From Hyphomicrobium sp. (GTDB lineage Bacteria; Pseudomonadota; Alphaproteobacteria; Rhizobiales; Hyphomicrobiaceae): 64,000 nt of DNA. Position 1 is the stretch's first letter; every line of letters begins with the position of its first letter. Location: contig JALHMJ010000001.1 of NCBI GenBank assembly GCA_022844105.1, forward strand, positions 1 through 64,000, written 5' to 3'. The notes under the pieces are model-generated. The model made no database searches. It saw only the letters and a list, made by a program, of their open reading frames with translations, and was not told where the DNA came from. Both the position numbers and the translations under genes were made by a program. Positions 55,654 through 64,000 of this stretch are shown here, piece after piece.

Positions 55654-56400
55654 ATGCCGGCCGGCATCACGGGCCGCCCGCGCTTCCTCGCCAGCGTCAC
55701 CTGCGCTGAGGAAGCAATCACCGCATTGGCGGCGGGCGCGGAAATCATCGATTGCAAGAACCCAGCGGATGGTGCGCTCGGCGCGCTTCCGCATGCGACC
55801 GTCAAGGCCATCGACGACGCAGTCGGACACCGCGTGCCCGTTAGCGCAACAGTCGGGGATCTGGTGCCCGACCCGCGACTTTTGACGGCAGCCGTGACAG
55901 CCATGGCCGCAACCGGTGTCGATCTCATCAAGATCGGGTTTTTCGCCGGTGGAGACGCGAAAGCGTGCATCGCCGCGCTCGGCCGTCTCGAATTGGGGCC
56001 GGTCCGGCTCGTCGGGCTGCTGCTTGCCGATCGCGATCCGGATTTCGGGCTCGTCGCCGACATGGCCGCGGCCGGTTTTGCCGGTGTCATGCTTGACACC
56101 GCATCCAAGGACGGCCGCGGGCTTTACGAAGTCATGGCGCCGTCGCGGCTGGCCGACTTCGTGACGCTCGCCCGCGATAGCAATCTCTTTTCCGGCCTCG
56201 CCGGGTCGTTAAGCATCTCAGATATCGCTCGTGTCGGCGCGTTTGGTCCTGACGTTATGGGTTTTCGCGGCGCGTTGTGTGCTGGCAGGCGCCGAGAGGG
56301 GCCGCTAGAAGAAGGAGCGGTGCGCGCCGTTGCCCGCGAATTAGCCCTGCTTGGACGCCGCCCGACGGCGCGTCACGCCAGCCTTGAGGCCACGCCATGA
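55654..56400 (+). CDS. (5-formylfuran-3-yl)methyl phosphate synthase, MfnB-like
   Basis: 248-residue TIM-barrel enzyme making the furan precursor of methanofuran from two glyceraldehyde-3-phosphates. FLASVTCAEEAITALAAGAEIIDCKNPADGALGA holds the N-terminal Schiff-base lysine region; GVDLIKIGFFAG and GVMLDTASKDGRGLYEVM match the family formerly called DUF556. The bacterial methanofuran analogue is needed by the Fhc complex. ATG at 55654 used; a GTG ten codons earlier would overlap the ATPase gene. The next gene overlaps it by four bases. Confidence 0.9.
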   Translation: MPAGITGRPRFLASVTCAEEAITALAAGAEIIDCKNPADGALGALPHATVKAIDDAVGHRVPVSATVGDLVPDPRLLTAAVTAMAATGVDLIKIGFFAGGDAKACIAALGRLELGPVRLVGLLLADRDPDFGLVADMAAAGFAGVMLDTASKDGRGLYEVMAPSRLADFVTLARDSNLFSGLAGSLSISDIARVGAFGPDVMGFRGALCAGRRREGPLEEGAVRAVARELALLGRRPTARHASLEATP

Positions 56401-56807
56401 CCGACCGCCGCAAGGGAGCCGCGACGATGCACCCCGCTCCCGCAACGATCGCGCACAGCGACGACAAGATCTTTGTCAAAGACTACATCAAGGACGCGAA
56501 TATCGGGATTTACGCCGAAGAAAAGGGCGTCACGCAGCAGATCCGGTTGACGGTCGATGCCTACCTCGCGCCGGGTGTGGTTTCGACCGTTGATGAAATG
56601 GTCGAGGTGCCGTCCTACACGGACATCATCGACGCCATCGATCATCTGATTGGTCGCGGGCACATCAATCTCGTCGAAACGCTGGCGGAAGAGATCGCGA
56701 CCATGCTCCTGCGTGACATGCGCATTGGCGGCGTTCGGGTGCTTGTCGAAAAGCTCGAGCGCGGTCCTGTCCGCGGCGTCGAAATCATCCGCACGCGCGC
56801 ACCGTAA
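56397..56807 (+). CDS. Dihydroneopterin aldolase-like protein (FolB fold)
   Basis: 136-residue protein of the FolB/FolX fold: KIFVKDYIKDANIGIYAEEKGVTQQIRLTVDAYL, then EVPSYTDIIDAIDHLIGRGHINLVETLAEEIA with the catalytic Tyr and Lys/Glu area, ending VEKLERGPVRGVEIIRTRAP. Within this operon it probably acts in the pterin branch of H4MPT synthesis rather than in folate synthesis. Overlaps mfnB-like (ATGA) and the kinase gene (TAATG). Confidence 0.88.
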   Translation: MTDRRKGAATMHPAPATIAHSDDKIFVKDYIKDANIGIYAEEKGVTQQIRLTVDAYLAPGVVSTVDEMVEVPSYTDIIDAIDHLIGRGHINLVETLAEEIATMLLRDMRIGGVRVLVEKLERGPVRGVEIIRTRAP

Positions 56808-57409
56808 TGGCCGTTGAACTGCTGGTCCTCAAGCTGGGCGGAAGCCTGCTCGAAAGCGGTCGCCTGACGGGCGTCCTCGACGTGATCGCCAAGCGACAGC
56901 GGCCGGTTATCGTTGTGCCGGGCGGGGGACGGTTTGCCGACCAAGTGCGCCAATCGCAGTTGGTCAACGGTTTTGATGACCAGAGCGCACACCGACTGGC
57001 GCTCTTTGCGATGCAACAGATGGCCAATGTCATTGCGGCCCGATCGCCGCACTTTGCACCGGCAGCAACGCGCGAAGACATCGGGCTGGCTGGGGTCAAC
57101 GGTCTGGTCCCGGTCTGGGTGCCGGGTACCATGGCCGGCGCGGACGCAACGCTTCCAAAAACCTGGGACATGACGTCAGACAGCCTGGCTGCCTGGCTCG
57201 CCGGCGAGGTCGGAGCGAAAGACGTGGCGCTGGTCAAATCCTGCGCTGTCGATCCAGCCGCGTCGATCGAGCAGCTCACGGGTGCGGGTATCGTCGATCC
57301 GCTGTTTGGCGGCTACGTCGAGCGGCACGGTCTGACATGGTCCGTGCTGGGCGTAGCTGATGATGCGAGGCTCGCGCGTCTCGTTGGCGCGTCGGGCTCA
57401 AGCCAGTGA
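56807..57409 (+). CDS. Amino acid kinase family protein, MfnE-like
   Basis: 200-residue kinase of the carbamate/aspartate kinase fold: LVLKLGGSLLESGRL (phosphate-binding loop), RPVIVVPGGGRFADQVR, and TSDSLAAWLAGEVGAKDVALVKSC. In methanogens MfnE phosphorylates aminomethyl-furan-methyl phosphate on the way to methanofuran, and the neighbouring MfnB-like gene supports the same role here. Shorter than ordinary aspartate kinases and without ACT domains. Confidence 0.87.
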   Translation: MAVELLVLKLGGSLLESGRLTGVLDVIAKRQRPVIVVPGGGRFADQVRQSQLVNGFDDQSAHRLALFAMQQMANVIAARSPHFAPAATREDIGLAGVNGLVPVWVPGTMAGADATLPKTWDMTSDSLAAWLAGEVGAKDVALVKSCAVDPAASIEQLTGAGIVDPLFGGYVERHGLTWSVLGVADDARLARLVGASGSSQ

Positions 57410-57464
57410 CTTTTCACGGTGAGCCCCATCGACGCGGGAGAGCCCCCGTGTTAGGGCCCACGGC

Positions 57465-58025
57465 ATGGCAAAAGACGACGTCAAAACTCCCCGTTGGGGA
57501 TGGGCGCTGACCGGCTCGGGACACTTCGTGAAGGAGACCCTTGCGATCATCAAGCGACTGCCCGATCTCGACCTCTTTGTTTCCTCAGCAGCGGAAGAGG
57601 TGCTGAAAATGTACAAGCAGGAGCTTGTGCTGATGGAAGGATCGCGCATCTACAGGGATCGCACGGCCAGTGCGGCTCCGGTCGGCAATTTTTATTATGG
57701 CGTCTATCACACTCTGATCCTGGGGCCGGCGACGTCCAATACGGTGGCGAAGTGCGTGTATGGCATCTCCGACAATCTCGCGACCAACGTCTTTGCGCAG
57801 GCCGGCAAGTGCCGCGTGCCGGCGATTGTCTTTGCCTGCGATACGGCGCCAGATATGGATACCGAAGCCCCGAAAGGCATGGTGAAGGTCTATCCGCGCC
57901 GCATCGACCTGGAAAATACCGATAAGCTCAAGACGTTTGAGGATACGACCGTGGTCGAAACGGTCGAAGAATTCGAACGGGCAATCGATGCGCGGCAGAA
58001 ATGGCTGAACGGCTCCTCTTCCTGA
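57465..58025 (+). CDS. AfpA/DmrB-like flavoprotein, H4MPT pathway
   Basis: 186-residue member of the flavoprotein (PF02441-type) family: WGWALTGSGHFVKETLAIIKRL forms the FMN-binding start, then VGNFYYGVYHTLILGPATSNTVAKCVYGISDNLATNVFAQAGK and VPAIVFACDTAPD. Related bacterial proteins (AfpA, DmrB/DmrX) reduce dihydromethanopterin to H4MPT, so it is probably the last step or an electron donor to it. The end overlaps the next gene by 25 bases. Confidence 0.87.
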   Translation: MAKDDVKTPRWGWALTGSGHFVKETLAIIKRLPDLDLFVSSAAEEVLKMYKQELVLMEGSRIYRDRTASAAPVGNFYYGVYHTLILGPATSNTVAKCVYGISDNLATNVFAQAGKCRVPAIVFACDTAPDMDTEAPKGMVKVYPRRIDLENTDKLKTFEDTTVVETVEEFERAIDARQKWLNGSSS

Positions 58026-59470
58026 CCGGCCATCTGGCCGAGCCCCGCCTCGTCGAGACGATCCGAGGCATCGGTCTCGAAGAGGGCAGTTGGCGCGTCC
58101 GCAACATCGGCATCAAGGTTGCGGCGCTGATGACAGACGCGATCATTCGCAACCGGCTTAAAGGGCCCATCGAAGCCGATCGCGTCATTCTTCCTGGCCG
58201 CGTGCGCATGAATCTCGAGGTGCTCAACGAGCATTACGGTGTGCCGTTCGAGCGTGGACCCGACGAATTGATCGACTTGCCGGCGTATCTGGGTAAAGGC
58301 GGCATGCCGCCCGATCTTTCCCAGCACGATTTGCGGATTTTCGCGGAGATCATCGATGCGCCGGGACTTTCGGTCGATGAGATTGTTACGCGGGCGCTGT
58401 CTTATGCCGAGAAGGGCGCCGATGTCATCGACATCGGCTGCCAGCCGGACGTGCCGTTCGCCAATCTGGAAGAGATCGTCACGACATTGAAGTCGCGCGG
58501 CCTCAAGGTCAGCGTCGATAGTGGTGACGTTGGGGAACTTGCGCGTGCGGCAAAGGCCGGCGCTGACTTCGTGCTGTCGCTCGATGAGACGTCGCTTGAT
58601 GCCGTCTCGGGAACGGCGTGCGTGCCGATCCTCGTGCCGAAGCCGCACGGCGATCTTGCGTCTCTCATCCGCGCTATCGACCTGGCGAGAGAGAAGGGCA
58701 TCCCTCACATCGCCGATCCCATCCTTGATCCGATCCACTTCGGTTTCACCCAATCGATCGAGCGTTACGCGGAGCTACGCCGGCAACGTCCCGACGTCGA
58801 AATATTGATGGGCACCGGTAATCTGACCGAACTGACCGATGTCGATAGCCAGGGTCTCACGGCGACGCTGCTGGGGATCGCGTCCGAGCTCAGAATTCAG
58901 AACGTGCTCATCGTGCAGGTGTCATTGCACACGCGGCGGACCATCGAGGAGCACGACGCTGCCCGCCGCTTAATGTTTCGCGCCCGCGAAGATCAAAGCC
59001 TGCCCAAGGGTCTGGGCGGACATTTGCTGTCGCTGCATGATTTGAGGCCTTATGCCTCCACCACGCACGAAATCGAGAAATGGGCGCGCGAGGTGCGGGA
59101 TCTCAATTTTCGTATCGAGGCGGCCGAAGACGGTATTCATATTTATAACCGCGAGGGCCACAACGTCGCGACCGACCCATTTGAACTTTTTCCGAAGCTC
59201 GGCGTGGAGGCCGACGGCAGTCATGCGTTCTATCTTGGCTATGAACTGGCGAAAGCCGAGATCGCCCGGGCACTGGGCAAGCGCTATGCGCAAGATAATC
59301 CGCTCGACTGGGGGATCGCCGCCGACCGGAAGAGCGAGGACCTGATCCGGCATGCACCCGAAGCATCGACCGTGACGGCCGCGCGCGAAGCGAAACGCAA
59401 AGCACAAAAGGAGAGGCGGGATGCCGCGGATCGTCGAGACGATCGTGACGACCCTGAACGAGAAGGGTGA
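58001..59470 (+). CDS. Dihydropteroate synthase-related protein, H4MPT synthesis
   Basis: 489 residues. The central TIM barrel (about 110-330) is DHPS-like: SLSYAEKGADVIDIGCQPD-type segment, LKVSVDSGDVGELARAAKAGADFVLSLDETS, IPHIADPILDPIHFGFTQSIERY. N- and C-terminal extensions are those of the DHPS-related family of methanogens and methylotrophs. It is thought to act in coupling the pterin to the arylamine side chain of H4MPT. The C-terminus is a charged tail (AAREAKRKAQKERRDAADRR) overlapping the next gene by 50 bases. Confidence 0.9.
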   Translation: MAERLLFLTGHLAEPRLVETIRGIGLEEGSWRVRNIGIKVAALMTDAIIRNRLKGPIEADRVILPGRVRMNLEVLNEHYGVPFERGPDELIDLPAYLGKGGMPPDLSQHDLRIFAEIIDAPGLSVDEIVTRALSYAEKGADVIDIGCQPDVPFANLEEIVTTLKSRGLKVSVDSGDVGELARAAKAGADFVLSLDETSLDAVSGTACVPILVPKPHGDLASLIRAIDLAREKGIPHIADPILDPIHFGFTQSIERYAELRRQRPDVEILMGTGNLTELTDVDSQGLTATLLGIASELRIQNVLIVQVSLHTRRTIEEHDAARRLMFRAREDQSLPKGLGGHLLSLHDLRPYASTTHEIEKWAREVRDLNFRIEAAEDGIHIYNREGHNVATDPFELFPKLGVEADGSHAFYLGYELAKAEIARALGKRYAQDNPLDWGIAADRKSEDLIRHAPEASTVTAAREAKRKAQKERRDAADRRDDRDDPEREG

Positions 59471-60008
59471 GGCGCATATTGCCCCGCTGGGACTTATTGA
59501 CGACGAACAAACCGGGTGGATCGTGGCGCCGTTCCGGCCCTCGCGGACGCTCGATAATCTAATGTCGAACCCGTTTGCGGTCGCCAGTCATACGGACGAC
59601 GTGCGCGTGTTCGCCGGTTGCATCACCGGTCGACGCGACTGGCCGCTCGTCAAGGCTGACATTGTCAACGGCGTCCGGCTTGAAAGCGCAATTTCGCATT
59701 GGGAACTGAAGGTCGATCGGCTGACGGATCACGAACAGCGGCCACGCTTTCATTGCCAGATCGCACACTCCGCATCACACCGGCCGTGGACAGGGTTCAA
59801 TCGCGCGCAGGCGGCCGTGCTCGAACTGGCGGTTCTTTCGACTCGGCTTGGCATGTTGCCGGCCGGGAAGATCGAAGACGAACTCCGCTATCTCCAGATC
59901 GCGATCGACAAAACAGCGGGCGAGCGCGAACGCGAAGCGTGGAGTTGGCTTATGGAGCGGATTGAAGCCTGGCGGCAAGGAGATGTGGTGGGGACGAAAA
60001 AACTCTAA
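59421..60008 (+). CDS. DUF447 protein, H4MPT-linked C1 pathway
   Basis: 195-residue flavin-reductase-like (split-barrel) protein: PRIVETIVTTLNEKGEAHIAPLGLI, WIVAPFRPSRTLDNLMSNPFAVASHTDDVRVFAG, and HRPWTGFNRAQAAVLELAVLSTRLGML. DUF447 proteins co-occur with H4MPT genes in archaea and methylotrophs; FMN binding is likely and the reaction is unknown. Last gene of the 52567-60008 operon. Confidence 0.88.
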   Translation: MPRIVETIVTTLNEKGEAHIAPLGLIDDEQTGWIVAPFRPSRTLDNLMSNPFAVASHTDDVRVFAGCITGRRDWPLVKADIVNGVRLESAISHWELKVDRLTDHEQRPRFHCQIAHSASHRPWTGFNRAQAAVLELAVLSTRLGMLPAGKIEDELRYLQIAIDKTAGEREREAWSWLMERIEAWRQGDVVGTKKL

Positions 60009-60042
60009 CGCCGTCGCTGTGCAATGGCCGATGGCATCAGGG

Positions 60043-60606
60043 CTAGGCAGCGCGAATATTCCTGCTTTCAAGCGCAAGCAAGGCACGCTTACGTGCCGTT
60101 CCCCAGCGGTACCCCGATAGCGCGCCATCCGCCCGCACCACGCGGTGGCAAGGGACGAGTACGGCGATCGGATTGGCTGCGCAGGCGGCCGCGATGGCGC
60201 GAGCCGCTGTCGGTTGGCCGATCAATGCGCCAATTTCCGTGTAGCTGCACGTCTCTCCCGCCGGGATCGCCTGCAAGGCGGTCCAGACGCGCTTTTGAAA
60301 CACTGTCCCGCGGAGGTCGAGGCGAAGGCTTGCTGCCTGGTCCGGGTGGCGGAGTGCGGCAAGTACGTCAGCCAATGGGGCGGGACCGCGCTCGAGGCGC
60401 GCTGTCGGGAATCGATGGTGCAGATCGGCAAAAAGTGTATCCGCGTCATCGCCGATCAGAACCGCGCAGACGCCTTGCGACGATGCTGCCACTAAAACCA
60501 TTCCGAGAGTGGCTGTGCCTGTTGCAAACAGGATCGTTTCGCTGGAGTCGGCGTGATTGGCGGCCGTTGGCGCATCCTGTGCGCTCGCGTCGAGGGTTTC
60601 GCTCAT
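60043..60606 (-). CDS. ogt: Methylated-DNA--protein-cysteine methyltransferase
   Basis: 187-residue DNA repair protein removing methyl groups from O6-methylguanine onto its own cysteine. Active-site motif IAVLVPCHRVV near 150-160; the helix-turn-helix with arginine finger is in IGALIGQPTAARAIAAAC. No Ada N-terminal domain, so Ogt-type. Start at 60606 is chosen with GAGAGG upstream. Converges on the C1 operon; useful in a cell producing formaldehyde and methylating agents. Confidence 0.93.
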   Translation of the reverse strand: MSETLDASAQDAPTAANHADSSETILFATGTATLGMVLVAASSQGVCAVLIGDDADTLFADLHHRFPTARLERGPAPLADVLAALRHPDQAASLRLDLRGTVFQKRVWTALQAIPAGETCSYTEIGALIGQPTAARAIAAACAANPIAVLVPCHRVVRADGALSGYRWGTARKRALLALESRNIRAA

Positions 60607-60890
60607 CAATCCAGCGCCTCTCGCTTTAGCTCGTTTGGGTGTGACGCGGCACATGTTGTGCTGATGTTTTCAGCTATACAAACATACGCATACCGATGCT
60701 CTACGACGTGCTACATGCAAGCGGAAGTTTATACAACTGCGAGCTCGACACCTCGTCATACAATTTTTGCTTTCGTTTGATCAGGAACAATCAGTTGGGC
60801 TGATCGGAGTTATAAAAAGGAAGTGCTTTACCTTATCTAGTAGTCTGAGTAAGTCGTGCTGCCAGCAGAGCGCACCTGAGCGTGCGGTGA

Positions 60891-63122
<2,232 letters not shown>

Positions 63123-63255
63123 TCATCACGTGCTGTGACCCCGGCTGCGGAAGCATCGGGGGTACAGTTTTATCCAGCCGTTTTCGGCTTACATGGCCGG
63201 CTCTTCACAGCGGCTCGTGAAGCGGCTATCAAACGGGCGACGGCTGCGGCCGTCT

Positions 63256-63329
63256 GCGGACGTAGTTCAATGGTAGAACGGCAGCCTTCCAAGCTGCATA
63301 CGTGGGTTCGATTCCCATCGTCCGCTCCA
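63256..63329 (+). tRNA. tRNA-Gly (anticodon TCC)
   Basis: 74-base cloverleaf including encoded CCA. Acceptor arms GCGGACG and CGTCCGC pair fully; D-arm GTTCAATGGTAGAAC; anticodon arm GCAGCCTTCCAAGCTGC reading TCC; T-loop TTCGATT. It sits 330 bases before tuf, as in the tRNA-tufB arrangement known in many bacteria. Confidence 0.97.
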
Positions 63330-63659
63330 GCCCGCCCGTGTTCCTACCGGCGGCATAGGGAACTGAACGTTCCCATGACATCAACGGGGGTGTCGTTCCC
63401 TACACGAAAAGTTGCCAACGTTGGGCCGCCCAGGGGGTTCCGCCCCAGGAAGGCTGCCCCCATGTATGTGTCGAGCCGTATTGCCGTTCGCGGCACTTCT
63501 GTGGGAAGCCGGCAAGGTCAGGCAAAGCGCGGCGAAGGGTTCAGCGCTTAGGGCTTGAACTCCCCTTTTTAAGACACTAGACACACGCCCGAACACGGGA
63601 GCCGCGCTAAAGGCTGCGGTTCCTCGTGCCCCTGAACCAGGATTCGAGGATAGACGTTT
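63330..63659. other. Leader region between tRNA-Gly and tuf
   Basis: 330 bases without a gene. It includes an inverted repeat GGGAAC/GTTCCC near 63358-63374, a T-run (CCCCTTTTTAAG near 63565) and a GC-rich hairpin close to 63599-63626 (GGAGCCGC with GCGGTTCC, allowing G-U pairs) upstream of tuf. The role is not evident; tuf promoter and leader are expected here. Confidence 0.6.
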
Positions 63660-64000
63660 ATGGCGAAGGCAAAATTCGAACGTAACAAGCCGCATTGCAA
63701 CGTCGGCACGATTGGCCACGTTGACCACGGCAAGACGACGTTGACGGCTGCGTTGACGAAGGTTTCTGCGGACCGCGGCTGGACGGCGACTTCGATTGCG
63801 TATGACGAAGTCGCGAAGGCTTCTGAAAGCCAGGGCCGTCGCGATCCGACGAAGATCCTGACGATTGCGACGTCGCATGTTGAATACGCGACACCGAACC
63901 GCCACTATGCGCACGTCGACTGCCCGGGCCATGCCGACTACGTGAAGAACATGATCACGGGCGCGGCACAGATGGACGGGGCGATCCTGGTTGTTTCGGC
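63660..64000 (+). CDS. tuf: Elongation factor Tu (5' part; continues past window)
   Basis: First 113 residues of the GTPase that brings aminoacyl-tRNA to the ribosome. The P-loop GHVDHGKT and [26 protein letters not shown] are classical. The switch I region is not: instead of the usual KAPEEKARGITIS type, it reads [20 protein letters not shown], with about five extra residues and Arg-Gly replaced by Lys-Ile, while the key Thr remains. The frame is intact on both sides, so this is not a frameshift. GAGGA lies upstream of the ATG. Confidence 0.93.
   Translation, partial: MAKAKFERNKPHCNVGTIGHVDHGKTTLTAALTKVSADRGWTATSIAYDEVAKASESQGRRDPTKILTIATSHVEYATPNRHYAHVDCPGHADYVKNMITGAAQMDGAILVVS

Noticed and set aside
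63135-63551. 138-codon open frame after katG
   Set aside because: It runs straight through tRNA-Gly and has no ribosome site or known motif.
63660-64000. Frameshift in tuf explaining the odd switch I
   Set aside because: The same reading frame gives perfect EF-Tu motifs before and after the odd segment, and the inserted residues keep normal codon use.

Overview
The window looks like chromosomal DNA of a methylotrophic alphaproteobacterium, most likely Hyphomicrobium or a close relative in the Hyphomicrobiales. The evidence is a lanthanide-type methanol dehydrogenase (xoxF) cluster, the fhcBADC genes of the tetrahydromethanopterin (H4MPT)-linked formyltransferase/hydrolase complex, an operon for methanofuran/H4MPT cofactor synthesis, and the alphaproteobacterial order rplY-pth-ychF. 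Base and codon use is even across the window. I see no insertion sequence, prophage, CRISPR array or rRNA operon.

Region 1 (1-22 kb) is a cell-surface and secretion region. A very large RTX protein, cut by the left edge, carries an N,N-dimethylformamidase-like domain, cadherin-like repeats and DUF4082 modules. It is divergent from a two-gene type I secretion system (ABC ATPase plus HlyD adaptor). A second RTX protein lies at 14-16 kb among polysaccharide genes: a WcaI-like glycosyltransferase, UDP-glucuronate 4-epimerase, rfbB, rfbD, UDP-glucose dehydrogenase and a NusG paralogue. A type III glutamine synthetase-like gene, which could be gamma-glutamylmethylamide synthetase, is divergent from a TetR regulator across a palindrome-rich gap.

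Region 2 (22-31 kb) is housekeeping and metal homeostasis: DUF3297 protein, ychF, pth, rplY, a Zur-type regulator and a ZnuD-like TonB receptor with a degenerate Zur-like site in front, then two exported proteins of unknown role.

Region 3 (31-52 kb) is the methanol oxidation island. fhcBADC runs leftwards. Rightwards from a shared gap run an MxaD-like SRPBCC protein, a YVTN propeller and two unknown periplasmic proteins. A SoxYZ-like carrier and its metallo-hydrolase partner follow on the other strand. Next come xoxF, two four-cysteine cytochromes whose haem domains are almost identical in DNA, xoxJ and a CXXCW-type protein. Facing them is a leftward set (substrate-binding protein, beta-propeller, ATPase, ABC-2 permease) resembling the PedA1A2BC/Lut lanthanide uptake systems.

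Region 4 (52-60 kb) is one tightly overlapping rightward operon. It joins an exported DUF2380-like protein and a NitT/TauT-type ABC importer to six genes for methanofuran/H4MPT synthesis. A perfect 14-bp palindrome matching the alphaproteobacterial Zur box sits between this operon and the divergent lanthanide-uptake-like set. That juxtaposition of zinc control, lanthanide uptake and C1 cofactor synthesis is the most interesting regulatory feature here.

Region 5 (60-64 kb) holds ogt, katG, tRNA-Gly(TCC) and the start of an EF-Tu gene with an unusual switch I region.

Together the genes give periplasmic methanol oxidation (XoxF plus cytochromes), metal acquisition to feed it, part of the cytoplasmic formaldehyde-to-formate route (Fhc) and synthesis of the cofactors for that route. 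Fae, MtdB, Mch, MxaF and PQQ synthesis genes are not in this window.
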